Below are positions 13,462 to 21,130 of a DNA stretch of 25,193 nucleotides, one piece after another. A program made the position numbers and the translations under genes. Position 1 is the first letter of the stretch, and each line of letters starts with the position of its first letter. Source of the DNA: Actinomycetota bacterium (GTDB taxonomy: Bacteria; Actinomycetota; CADDZG01; WHSQ01); NCBI GenBank assembly GCA_019348445.1, contig JAHWJK010000001.1, positions 1 to 25,193 on the forward strand. Reading direction: 5' to 3'. A model generated the notes under the pieces. The model was not told where the DNA came from. It did not search any database and was given only the letters and a program-made list of their open reading frames with translations.

Positions 13462-14562
13462 TTGTCAAAAGTCATAGTGGCGATCTGCGCGTACAACGTT
13501 GAAGAAACTCTAGAGAAGACCATCGCGAGCATGCCGCGCGACGTTGCCGACGAGATCATCGTCGTCGACGACGGGAGTTCCGATCGAACGGTCGCCCTAG
13601 CGCGTAAGCTCGAAGAAACCCTCGATCTGTCTGTGATCGTCCATCCCGAGAATCGCGGGTACGGGGCGGTACAAAAGACTGCATATTCGGCCGCCGTCGC
13701 GCGAGGTGGAGATGCCATCGCTCTGCTGCACGGCGACTTCCAATACGACCCCGCCTCCCTGCCCTTACTTGTAGCACCGCTGCTCGTCGAAGCAGCCGAT
13801 ATGACTTTCGGATCTCGTTTTGCCTCGGATGGAGATCCACTGGCCGGTGGAATGCCGCTTTACCGTTTCGTCGGCAACCGGATGACCACCGTCTTAGAAA
13901 ACACGTTGCTGGGGACACGATTCACAGACATGCACAGCGGGATGAGAGCGTTCAATCGCAAGTGCCTTCTCTCGTTGCCGTTCCTCTCGTACCGGAATGA
14001 TTTCGCGTTCGACAAACAGACAACCGTCGACGCGGTCATGACTGGCTTACGGGTGACCGAGATCCCGATCCCGACCCGCTACGACCACGAGTCATCTTCT
14101 ATCCCGACCATCGGTTCGTTCAGATATGTGTGGCACAGCCTGGCGTACACGAGTCGAGCCGCACTGGAGCGAGGTCGACGCGGGCGTCGATGGGAGGTCA
14201 GAGGCCACCGGATCCGCTATCTAGTGGAGGAGGCGCCACCTGCCGCGGACGTGTGGAACATCGTCACCTCGTACATCGTCCCCACTCGGACGTTCGCCGC
14301 AGTAGGAGAGGTCCCGAGCGAGATCGCTGCACACGCCGAGGCTCAAGGATTTACAACGGCAACAAGCGATGTTGGTGCCGCCATAGTCGACCGTGGATCT
14401 GAAGCGGACCTCCGAATAGCCGCAGAGTCGCTTCATGACGAAGGCTTGCTGATCGTGCTAGCACGTGACCATCGACTACGCGAGAGATTGATAGCGGCTG
14501 GATTCGGAGTGATCGGGTGGGATCGTCTCGGCGTGGCGGTTGCGCGCCGACGAAACGACTAG
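13462..14562 (+). CDS. GT2 family glycosyltransferase (DPM1-like) with C-terminal extension
   Basis: Residues 1-240 form a GT-A domain like dolichol-phosphate mannose synthase and its bacterial homologues, which charge a polyprenyl phosphate with a sugar. VVDDGSSD (Asp36-Asp37) binds the nucleotide, HGDFQYDP (90-97) supplies the metal-binding acid, and FAFDKQ and RYDHESSS are family-like. No membrane helices follow. Instead about 110 residues (from near 255) form an alpha/beta segment ending in LIAAGFGVIGWDRLGVAVARR, which I cannot place. Start is TTG 13462 with GGAGGAG upstream. It probably supplies lipid-linked sugar to the preceding membrane protein. Confidence 0.92.
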   Translation: MSKVIVAICAYNVEETLEKTIASMPRDVADEIIVVDDGSSDRTVALARKLEETLDLSVIVHPENRGYGAVQKTAYSAAVARGGDAIALLHGDFQYDPASLPLLVAPLLVEAADMTFGSRFASDGDPLAGGMPLYRFVGNRMTTVLENTLLGTRFTDMHSGMRAFNRKCLLSLPFLSYRNDFAFDKQTTVDAVMTGLRVTEIPIPTRYDHESSSIPTIGSFRYVWHSLAYTSRAALERGRRGRRWEVRGHRIRYLVEEAPPAADVWNIVTSYIVPTRTFAAVGEVPSEIAAHAEAQGFTTATSDVGAAIVDRGSEADLRIAAESLHDEGLLIVLARDHRLRERLIAAGFGVIGWDRLGVAVARRRND

Positions 14563-14615
14563 GCCGATCCGAACGACGTTGCAGGCCCTCCCGGACGCTG
14601 CCGAATCTCGACGAG

Positions 14616-15797
14616 TCAACGCGTGCAGTTACCTGTACCAACGGGTTCCGAACGCCTCGCCCCCCGTTCGACTTCATCCGAGACCTCGTCGCCGGTCAGC
14701 GCGTATCCCGTGTCGTCGTCGGTCGTCGACGCTGCAAAGATGACACCGGCGACCTCTCCGTTGGGCAGAACGAATGGCCCTCCCGAATCGCCCTGACGTA
14801 CTCTCGCGCGGATCTCGTAGACCTCTCGCTCGACGATCGCGCGGCCGTAGATGTCTCGGCCCGACGCGGTGTATCTGTCCTGGACGGCGGCGCGGTGCAC
14901 GACCATGTCGCCGCCGGCCTGGCCGGGGAACCCCAATGTTGCACCCGGCGTACCGCGTTCGTGCGCGGAAGTGTCGAGTGGCAAGGGCGGTCCGGCCAGT
15001 CCCTCGACATGCACGATCGCGACGTCGGTCTTCGGGTCGAAGAGCACGACCGTCCCGGCGTGCTGACCGGCCGAGTCCTCGATCGTTACCTCGTCCCCGC
15101 CGGCAACGACGTGCGCGTTCGTAACCACGGTCGAGTCGGCTGCGACCCAACCGCTTCCGAGTTGCATACCCCCGCACGCCGGGACGACGACGCGGACGGT
15201 AGATGCTTGTGCGGCCGCGGCGGCTCTGCGAGCGAGGTCGTTCGACGGCAGGTTGACCGGGGGCCCGACCGATGGAGGGAATCCCGCGAACACCTGTGGG
15301 AATCCCGACGTGTTGAGGTACTGCTGGATATAAGCGAACACATTGGGTGGACGCGGCAACGTGTCGTTTACTGCACGCAGCACCTGTGACTTCTGCAGCG
15401 CCTTCGCAACCGGCTTCGACGGACCGTGCACGAGAACCGACCCGACGAGCCAGACGGAGATGACGGTCACGACGATCCCAAGACCTGATCCCAGAGCCGA
15501 ATCCGCGTTTTCGAGCCGGGCGCGGTGGGCGGTCTGCCCTAAGCGATGACCTATGACGAATCCGAGCGCCTGGCCGAGCGAGAGGCCGACGAAAACCGTT
15601 GCCAGCGCGATCAGAGCGCCCTCAACACCGGGTTCGTTCGTAAAGAACGAAGCGACAGGCGACCCCAACGCGACGCCGGCCAGAAGACCGAGGAAGCCGC
15701 CGCCAAACTCGAATGCCTGCCGGATGAAACCGCTTCTCCACCCGCGGTAGGCAGCAAACGCCGCGAGCGCGATCGCGATCACATCGATGATGTTCAT
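14616..15797 (-). CDS. marP: MarP-type CvpA/serine protease
   Basis: The 393-residue protein has four membrane helices of the CvpA type (about 1-125) and a periplasmic chymotrypsin-like protease. The catalytic triad is complete: His229 in TNAHVV, Asp258 in KTDVAIV and Ser338 in RQGDSGGP. Cys208 and Cys391 match the pair that forms a disulfide in Mycobacterium tuberculosis MarP, a protease needed for acid resistance that activates a cell-wall hydrolase. It follows the small membrane protein by one base in an operon headed by an AcuC-like deacetylase, and converges on the GT2 gene across 53 bp with no clear terminator. Confidence 0.92.
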   Translation of the reverse strand: MNIIDVIAIALAAFAAYRGWRSGFIRQAFEFGGGFLGLLAGVALGSPVASFFTNEPGVEGALIALATVFVGLSLGQALGFVIGHRLGQTAHRARLENADSALGSGLGIVVTVISVWLVGSVLVHGPSKPVAKALQKSQVLRAVNDTLPRPPNVFAYIQQYLNTSGFPQVFAGFPPSVGPPVNLPSNDLARRAAAAAQASTVRVVVPACGGMQLGSGWVAADSTVVTNAHVVAGGDEVTIEDSAGQHAGTVVLFDPKTDVAIVHVEGLAGPPLPLDTSAHERGTPGATLGFPGQAGGDMVVHRAAVQDRYTASGRDIYGRAIVEREVYEIRARVRQGDSGGPFVLPNGEVAGVIFAASTTDDDTGYALTGDEVSDEVERGARRSEPVGTGNCTR

Positions 15798-15798
15798 G

Positions 15799-16176
15799 TC
15801 ACATGCCGAGGCCGGTCATCAACGCCCTCACCGTGAGACCGCAGATCAACAACGACGCGACGCCGAACGGGATCCACGGCACCGACTCGAACCGTGTCTT
15901 GCCGAGGCGATGGGCGAGCATGAGCAGCGCTGCGGGAAAGAGACCTCCATACGCGTAATGCAGCCACACCGGGGATGTCGGCGGGCTCAAGCCCATGACG
16001 AAGAGAACGGCTCCGACGGCGACCTGGATAGCGATGACGCCTTGCATCAGGCCGACCAACGTCCAGAACCGATCGTGGGGTTGCCTGTTACGGATGAGGC
16101 AGTACACCGCCCACAGCGCCAGGATTCCGAACCCGACCGGCACCGCCCATCCGATGTATCTGTGGAACGCGCTCAC
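15799..16176 (-). CDS. small four-span membrane protein, 125 aa
   Basis: Four hydrophobic helices are visible (GWAVPVGFGILALWAVYCL, VGLMQGVIAIQVAVGAVLFV, LHYAYGGLFPAALLMLAH and PFGVASLLICGLTVRALM). Histidines lie near membrane edges (residues 5, 34, 73, 88), recalling small haem- or quinone-linked proteins, but no family is certain. It starts with GTG in a GTGA overlap with the deacetylase stop and ends one base before the MarP start. This tight packing indicates coupled translation of all three. A role linked to envelope redox or to MarP is inference from context. Confidence 0.82.
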   Translation of the reverse strand: MSAFHRYIGWAVPVGFGILALWAVYCLIRNRQPHDRFWTLVGLMQGVIAIQVAVGAVLFVMGLSPPTSPVWLHYAYGGLFPAALLMLAHRLGKTRFESVPWIPFGVASLLICGLTVRALMTGLGM

Positions 16177-17294
16177 GCGTCGGCCGCTTCACGAAGCAAA
16201 GGCAGCGCCGCGCTCAGCACGTCTTCTACCGTGCGGCGTACGTCATCCCGGTAGGGACGCGATACATCGTCTTCGGGACGGTCGACCAGCCATTCCTCCG
16301 GAACCCGTTCCGCATCGCCGCACATCTCGGCGAAATGGATCGTCCACACCTTCGGGACGACGGTCTCCGCCTGATAACCACCACCCCCGGTTGCCACCCA
16401 GCGACCACGACACAGCTCGTGCGCGACCTGATGAAGGATCCGCGCCATCTTCGGGTACGCGCGCATCGTCAGGGCGAGGTTCGCGAGTGGGTCTCCGTGA
16501 TGCGTGTCCGCACCAAGCTGCGTGACGATGAGATCCGGTGCGAACGCCGCCGCCGCGTTCGTGAGGACCTCTTCGAGTGCCCAGAGATAGTCGCTCTCCC
16601 CGGTGAACGGGAGCAACGGGACGTTGATCGACGTTCCTTTGGCGTTTGCCTCACCCAGTTCATCGGTAAACCCGGTCCCCGGATAGAGGTAACGCCCGGA
16701 TTGATGCAAGGAAACGGTCAACACGCGTGGCTCGTCGTAGAAGATCCACTGCACGCCGTCGCCATGATGCACGTCGACATCGACGTACATGACCCGCCAC
16801 TCCGGCTGCAGCTCGAGGACTTTCGCGATCGCGACCGCCGGATCGTTGTAGATGCAGAACCCCGATGCTTCTGCGCGGCGAGCGTGGTGAAGGCCACCGG
16901 CAGGATTGAACGCGTGGTCGAACTGGCCTTGAGCCACGGCTTCGGCCGCGCTGATGGATGCACCGCAGACCGCGACAGACGCCTTGTGCATCCCGGCGAA
17001 GATCGGATCGTCCGGTGTACCCAAGCCGTAGCCGAGCCCGACTCGTTCATCGACATCGCCCTCATCGATCCCACGGACGACGTCGATGAAAGCTCGGTCG
17101 TGAACCGCGGCAACCTCAGAGTCAACCGCCGCCCGATACGGAACTTCCTCGACATGGCTCAGCTCGAGCAATCCCAGATCGCGGATGTTGTCGTAGGTCA
17201 GAAGAACCCGTTCGGGACGCAGCGGGTGTGACGAACCAAAGTCGTACGCCTTGGCGATGTCATCTACGGTCACGAGCGCTATGCGGTTGGACAT
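16173..17294 (-). CDS. AcuC-type acetoin utilization / histone deacetylase family protein
   Basis: This zinc deacetylase-fold protein of 373 residues removes acetyl groups, in bacteria often from acetyl-CoA synthetase or small amines. Active-site parts are present: the His136-His137 pair in GGLHHARR, zinc ligands Asp174 and His176 in YVDVDVHHGDGV and Asp263 in LGADTHHGDPLAN, and a GGGGY loop with Tyr307. The start at ATG 17294 gives the family-like ALVTVDDIAKAYDFGSSHPLRPER. A longer upstream frame does not look homologous. First gene of the operon with the membrane protein and MarP. A GNAT gene lies 11 bp upstream, so acetylation and deacetylation genes are neighbours. Confidence 0.93.
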   Translation of the reverse strand: MSNRIALVTVDDIAKAYDFGSSHPLRPERVLLTYDNIRDLGLLELSHVEEVPYRAAVDSEVAAVHDRAFIDVVRGIDEGDVDERVGLGYGLGTPDDPIFAGMHKASVAVCGASISAAEAVAQGQFDHAFNPAGGLHHARRAEASGFCIYNDPAVAIAKVLELQPEWRVMYVDVDVHHGDGVQWIFYDEPRVLTVSLHQSGRYLYPGTGFTDELGEANAKGTSINVPLLPFTGESDYLWALEEVLTNAAAAFAPDLIVTQLGADTHHGDPLANLALTMRAYPKMARILHQVAHELCRGRWVATGGGGYQAETVVPKVWTIHFAEMCGDAERVPEEWLVDRPEDDVSRPYRDDVRRTVEDVLSAALPLLREAADA

Positions 17295-17305
17295 GGGCCG
17301 GAATC

Positions 17306-17815
17306 CTAGGTCGGTCTCGGTAGCTGGAGGCCCATGATGATGCAGTCCCAGATCTCGCCGTTGCGCCGCCGGTAATGCCGTTTCAGATACCCCTCGCGCT
17401 CGAAACCGAACTTCTCGTAGAGAGCGATCGCAGCATCGTTGTGCGGCCACACGTAGAGCTCCATCTTGTGAGAACCGTCACGTTCGGCCCATGCGATGAG
17501 CGCCTCCAGGAGGGCGCTGCCGATGCCCTTGCCGCGCCATTCCGAAAGTATCGCCATGCCTATCTCGGAGGCTCCCGCCCACGTAATGGACGCGCTACCA
17601 ACGATGCGTCCGTCGGCGACGGCAACGAAGGTGACGTGATGCGGTCGATCGAAATGTTCACGCCACTTCGCCAGCCGAGCATCTCGGTCGATCGGCGGTT
17701 CGCCACCGATGTGGACGCGTTCGGCAGCAACCTCAGCGTAGACGTCGAAAACGCCGTCGAGGTCTTCGAGCGTTGCTTGTCGAACAGTCCAGGAACGGTC
17801 AGACGTCCGGCTCAC
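17306..17815 (-). CDS. GNAT family N-acetyltransferase
   Basis: The 169-residue protein transfers an acetyl group from acetyl-CoA to an amine. It shows the GNAT core: beta strands with VTFVAVADGRIVGSASI, the CoA pyrophosphate loop WRGKGIGSALLEAL (R-G-K-G-I-G) and the C-terminal ALYEKFGFEREGYLKRHYRR, which is typical of RimI/RimJ-like or phosphinothricin-type enzymes. The GTG start at 17815 lies 17 bases inside the end of proC, so its translation is probably coupled to proC. Target unknown; the deacetylase next door might reverse the same modification, which is speculation. Confidence 0.9.
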   Translation of the reverse strand: MSRTSDRSWTVRQATLEDLDGVFDVYAEVAAERVHIGGEPPIDRDARLAKWREHFDRPHHVTFVAVADGRIVGSASITWAGASEIGMAILSEWRGKGIGSALLEALIAWAERDGSHKMELYVWPHNDAAIALYEKFGFEREGYLKRHYRRRNGEIWDCIIMGLQLPRPT

Positions 17816-18629
17816 CGCGAGCCAGCTCTTGCGAGCGCTCCATCGCCGCCTGGATCGCGTTGAGGAAGGCTGCGCGCACTCCCGACTGCTCGAGCACTTG
17901 GATCGCGCGCGTCGTCGTCCCCCCCGGGGATGTGACCATCTCGCGCAGCTCTACCGGATGCATCTTCTCGTCGCGCAGGAGTTTCGCCGAACCCAGCATC
18001 GTCTGGACGACCAGTTCGGTCGATATCTCGCGCGAGAGGCCGAGCAGGATTCCCGCTTCGATCATGGCCTCCGCCAGCAGGGCAAAGTAAGCCGGTCCCG
18101 ATCCCGAGATCGCCGTGACCGCGTCGAGATAGTTCTCCGGAACGATCACGACGCGACCGACGTGAGTCAGCACTTCGGCCGCCATCGCGACATGTTTGTC
18201 TTCGGCATGGCGGCCCCCGGCGATACCGGCAACGCCTTCGTGCACGACCGAAGGTGTATTCGGCATCGCTCGAACCACCGGCACGTTGTTGGAAAGGCGT
18301 GACTCGATGTGCGTCGTTGGGATCGCCGCGACCACCGACAGGATCGTCTGTTGCGGCGTCACGTGATCGGCGATCTCAGATAAGAGAGCGTCGATGTCCT
18401 GCGGCTTCACGGCGAGCACGATGACGTCGGCGCCGGCAACGGCAGCGCTGTTGTCGAGCGTGGTCTCGACGCCGTACCGCTCGGTGAGCTCGCTGATTCG
18501 CTCGGGACTTCGTGCGGTCGCGGTGATCTCACCGGGCTGACGCCATCCCGACGCCAGCAAACCCGCCACGAGTGCCTGACCCATCTTGCCGGTGCCGAGA
18601 ACCGCCAGTTTCGTGATCGGTGCATCCAT
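17799..18629 (-). CDS. proC: pyrroline-5-carboxylate reductase
   Basis: ProC reduces 1-pyrroline-5-carboxylate to proline with NAD(P)H, the last step of proline synthesis. The 276-residue product has the dinucleotide loop VLGTGKMG (10-17), the mid-protein RAMPNTPSVVHEGVAGIAGG, and the C-terminal signature ISGSGPAYFALLAEAM and LREMVTSPGGTTTRAI, all standard. The ATG at 18629 follows AGGG by eight bases. An upstream extension of the frame would enter the divergent proline dehydrogenase gene and is not credible. First of the two overlapping genes proC-GNAT. Confidence 0.96.
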   Translation of the reverse strand: MDAPITKLAVLGTGKMGQALVAGLLASGWRQPGEITATARSPERISELTERYGVETTLDNSAAVAGADVIVLAVKPQDIDALLSEIADHVTPQQTILSVVAAIPTTHIESRLSNNVPVVRAMPNTPSVVHEGVAGIAGGRHAEDKHVAMAAEVLTHVGRVVIVPENYLDAVTAISGSGPAYFALLAEAMIEAGILLGLSREISTELVVQTMLGSAKLLRDEKMHPVELREMVTSPGGTTTRAIQVLEQSGVRAAFLNAIQAAMERSQELARGEPDV

Positions 18630-18675
18630 GACGCAAACCCTAGTTGAATAGGGCCCGGTCAAGAGAGGAGCGAGG
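18630..18675. promoter_or_regulatory. 46-bp divergent promoter region, proC / proline dehydrogenase
   Basis: Both promoters must fit within 46 bp or reach into the genes. CCCTA (18638-18642) and TAGGG (18649-18653) form an inverted repeat around GTTGAA. The plus-strand ribosome-binding site GAGGAG lies at the right end. Confidence 0.45.
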
Positions 18676-19587
18676 TTGCTCGGGAGAACTTTGCTGTGGG
18701 CGTCGGAGAAGCCGCGCGTCCAGCGATTCGTAACCGAAGGCAAGCTCACCCGTTCCGTCGTCGACCGCTTCGTCGCGGGTGAAGAGCTCGAAGACGCGAT
18801 CCGAGCGATCAAGGACCTGAACGCGAAGAAGGTCGGCGGGATCCTCGATCTGTTAGGTGAAGGCGTAACCGATCCACGGGGCGCCGAAGCCGCCGCAGCC
18901 GAATACCTCCGGTCGATCAACCGCATCGAAGCCACCGGGATCGACACGACCGTGTCGGTAAAGCTCACACAGCTAGGGCTCGCGTTCGACAAGGGCCGGT
19001 GCATCGACCATCTCCGCGTCCTGGCCGCAGAAGCTCAGGCGGTCGGAACCAGCGTCGAGATCGACATGGAACAGGCCGATTACGTCACGGACACGATCGA
19101 GGTGTACCGGGTCCTACGGTCCGACTATCCGAGCCTCCGGTTGGCGCTCCAGGCATATCTGCGCCGCACGCCGGCGGATCTCGAGTCGATGAAGGAGGTC
19201 CCACCGCGGATCCGGCTCGTCAAGGGGGCGTACTCGGAACCCCCAGAGATCGCCTTCCAGAAAACGAAAGAGATCGATGGGCAGTATCGGTACCTGACCG
19301 ATTGGCTGTTCGCGCATGGAGACGATCCCGGGATCGCGACGCACGATTCATCCCTCATCCATCACGCCAAGCAAGCTGCCGAGCGAGCCAACAAACCGCT
19401 CGACTGCTTCGAGATCCAGATGCTGTACGGGATCAGGCGCGAGCTGCAGCAGCAACTTGCTCAACAGGGATACCGGGTCCGCGTCTACGTCCCGTTCGGA
19501 TCTGCCTGGTATCCGTACTTGATGCGGCGGATGGCGGAGCGTCCTGCGAATCTTCGCTTCTTCCTGCGCGCGCTAGTTCGGGATTGA
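18676..19587 (+). CDS. proline dehydrogenase (monofunctional, FAD-dependent)
   Basis: This 303-residue enzyme oxidises proline to pyrroline-5-carboxylate and passes electrons to the quinone pool. The TIM-barrel PRODH landmarks are present: VSVKLTQLG near 93-101, ALQAYLRRTPAD near 157-168, RIRLVKGAY at 178-186, FEIQMLYG at 245-252, and YLMRRMAERP with the Arg284-Arg285 pair that grips the proline carboxylate. Start is TTG 18676 with GAGGAG about seven bases before. It lacks the P5C dehydrogenase half of PutA, and no separate one is in the window. Divergent from proC, so both directions of proline metabolism meet at one short control region. Confidence 0.95.
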   Translation: MLGRTLLWASEKPRVQRFVTEGKLTRSVVDRFVAGEELEDAIRAIKDLNAKKVGGILDLLGEGVTDPRGAEAAAAEYLRSINRIEATGIDTTVSVKLTQLGLAFDKGRCIDHLRVLAAEAQAVGTSVEIDMEQADYVTDTIEVYRVLRSDYPSLRLALQAYLRRTPADLESMKEVPPRIRLVKGAYSEPPEIAFQKTKEIDGQYRYLTDWLFAHGDDPGIATHDSSLIHHAKQAAERANKPLDCFEIQMLYGIRRELQQQLAQQGYRVRVYVPFGSAWYPYLMRRMAERPANLRFFLRALVRD

Positions 19588-19610
19588 ACTTCGTCTTCCG
19601 GGAGATAAAA

Positions 19611-19698
19611 GCAGGCCTCAAAAACCTGTGCTCACCCGTTTCCTCGTGCACTTCCCCACACACGAGACAACGCGCTTGCGTCGGCTTCTGAGGCCTGC
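19611..19698 (-). ncRNA. candidate structured RNA closed by a 10-bp stem
   Basis: GCAGGCCTCA at 19611-19620 and TGAGGCCTGC at 19689-19698 pair perfectly over 10 bp. Inside are two more perfect hairpins: ACGC/GCGT at 19670-19681 with a 4-nt loop, and CTCGTG/CACGAG at 19643-19666 with a 12-nt loop. Read on the minus strand the closing stem is followed directly by TTTTATC, as in small RNAs ending in an intrinsic terminator. A competing CAGG/CCTG pairing near the 3' end could form a shorter terminator. No known RNA family is recognised. Confidence 0.4.
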
Positions 19699-19710
19699 GG
19701 ACCCGAGAGC

Positions 19711-19778
19711 GTTCGGCCTTTTCGACCGGACGACTTCTCGGGACTGCGAGAAGATAGCGACGCCGCGACCGGCGCGTC
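19711..19778. other. three consecutive hairpins in the gene-free gap
   Basis: GTTCGG/CCGGAC (19711-19731, one G-T), CTTCTCG/CGAGAAG (19734-19753, perfect 7 bp) and GAC-GCCG/CGGC-GTC (19759-19778, 2-nt bulge) follow in a row. With the neighbouring element they make most of 19,588-19,864 foldable. No gene is supported in this gap. Confidence 0.5.
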
Positions 19779-19845
19779 AAGACAGCACAGTGCACGGAAT
19801 GACAACAAACATGCTGGTCAGGCGTTCGTAATTCAAGAGGTAAAC

Positions 19846-19862
19846 CGCGAAGAAACTTCGCG
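19846..19862 (-). terminator. hairpin terminator after the MshA-like gene
   Basis: CGCGAAG and CTTCGCG pair perfectly across AAA, starting two bases beyond the stop of the minus-strand gene. The following GGTTTACC gives only a short T-run, so termination may be partial and let transcription enter the structured region beyond. Confidence 0.6.
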
Positions 19863-19864
19863 CG

Positions 19865-21130
19865 TCAACACGTACAGAATTCGGGATGCTCGACCGCCGC
19901 GAGGCACTCGTACAACTCGAGGAACTCGTCGGCGCTGCGATCCCAACCGAATGCATTCGAACGAGCGAGGGCGGCCGCGCCGAAGCGTTGTCGCAGTTCG
20001 TCGTCGCTGAGCAAAGTCTTCAGGTGACCGGCGAAGACAGAAGGGTCGCGTTCGTGAACGAGATATCCGGTAACACCGTCGGCGACGATGTGCGACAGCC
20101 CGCCGACGGCAGTTGCTACGACCGGCCTCCCGCAGGCATGCGCTTCGAGCGCGGCCAGACCGAACGATTCGGTATGCGAACAAGCCACAACGACATCGGA
20201 TGCGGCATACAGATCCGGCAGCGATGAATGCGGCTGGGGGCCGAGGAAACGGACGCGATCGTCAACGCTCAATGACGACGCCAACAGCCGAAGGCGTTCC
20301 AGCTCGGCATCGCCGGCGGGACCGCTGGCGCCGCCGACCACCAACAGAACGACGTCTCGTTCCATCGCCCCGGAAAGCTCGTCGACCGATCTGATCGCCA
20401 ACTCGAGACCCTTGAGCGGCTGGATCCTCCCCACGTAGAGCAGGGTCGCCTCGTCGGTCAACCCGAGTCGTGCTCTCGTCGGCTGAGGGGCGAGGCCGCT
20501 CATGAACAGCGCATGGTCGACGCCCGGATAAACGGTTTTGAGGCGGTCGTGGGGCGCTCCGTAGAGACACGCTAGCTGTTGCAGCTCGTCGTCGGTGGAG
20601 ACCGCCAACACGTCGCTGGCCGCGATGACCTCGGCCTCTCCCTGTAGCCGGCGGTCGCTCTCGGGCCGATCTCCCGGAGCGAGGAAGCGGTTCTTGACCT
20701 TCGCGAGCGTGTGGTTGGAGTGAACGAGCGGAACGTCCCAGAACGTGCTGAGGCGCTTCGCAGCAAGCCCCGACTGCCAATAGTGCGAGTGGACGAGGTC
20801 GTAGCGCAAACGCTGTGAGGCGGCGAACGCTCGCACACCTGCCACGAAATCGCCGAGGTAAGGGAGCTGGGCGTCCTTTTCGAGAGACTCTGGGGGACCG
20901 GCGTCGATGGCGATGACTCGGACGCCATCGGCAACGGTCGTGACCGGTGTCGCGTCGTCGTTCCGCCGCGTGAATACGTCCGTGCGTAGGCCTTTCCGTG
21001 CCAACGCTTCCGCCAGGCCCCTGACGAAGATCGACATCCCGCCGGCATCTCCCGACCCGGGTTCGGCAAGCGGCGATGAGTGATACGCGACGACTGCCAC
21101 GCGATTCACGAGATCGGCGCGACGCGACAT
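19865..21130 (-). CDS. MshA-like GT4 glycosyltransferase
   Basis: This 421-residue GT-B glycosyltransferase resembles MshA, which joins GlcNAc to inositol-3-phosphate at the start of mycothiol synthesis. It has the N-terminal acceptor loop SSPLAEPGSGDAGGMSIFVRGLA, the VHSHYWQSGL strand, HSNHTLAKVKN, GRIQPLKGLE and the donor motif SHTESFGLAALEAHACGRPVVATAVGG with its E-x7-E pair. These blocks follow MshA order. Sucrose-phosphate-synthase-like enzymes share some of them, so the substrate is not certain. The ATG at 21130 overlaps the preceding stop (TGATG), with AGGG seven bases upstream. The cysteine-rich end (EFCTC) is unusual. Rv0486 (mshA) occupies the same wider neighbourhood. Confidence 0.88.
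   Translation of the reverse strand: MSRRADLVNRVAVVAYHSSPLAEPGSGDAGGMSIFVRGLAEALARKGLRTDVFTRRNDDATPVTTVADGVRVIAIDAGPPESLEKDAQLPYLGDFVAGVRAFAASQRLRYDLVHSHYWQSGLAAKRLSTFWDVPLVHSNHTLAKVKNRFLAPGDRPESDRRLQGEAEVIAASDVLAVSTDDELQQLACLYGAPHDRLKTVYPGVDHALFMSGLAPQPTRARLGLTDEATLLYVGRIQPLKGLELAIRSVDELSGAMERDVVLLVVGGASGPAGDAELERLRLLASSLSVDDRVRFLGPQPHSSLPDLYAASDVVVACSHTESFGLAALEAHACGRPVVATAVGGLSHIVADGVTGYLVHERDPSVFAGHLKTLLSDDELRQRFGAAALARSNAFGWDRSADEFLELYECLAAVEHPEFCTC

Noticed and set aside
14517..15389. 290-codon plus-strand frame opposite the MarP gene
   Set aside because: Antisense to an intact catalytic triad; composition is low-complexity Arg/Gly/Asp with no family.
16335..17231. 298-codon plus-strand frame opposite the AcuC-type gene
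   Set aside because: Shadow of a gene with complete zinc-site motifs; the translation shows no recognisable fold.
19433..19795. 120-codon minus-strand frame with a CLVC motif in the structured gap
   Set aside because: Only one CxxC pair, half of it lies antisense to proline dehydrogenase, and the middle coincides with perfect RNA stems, so structure explains the sequence better.
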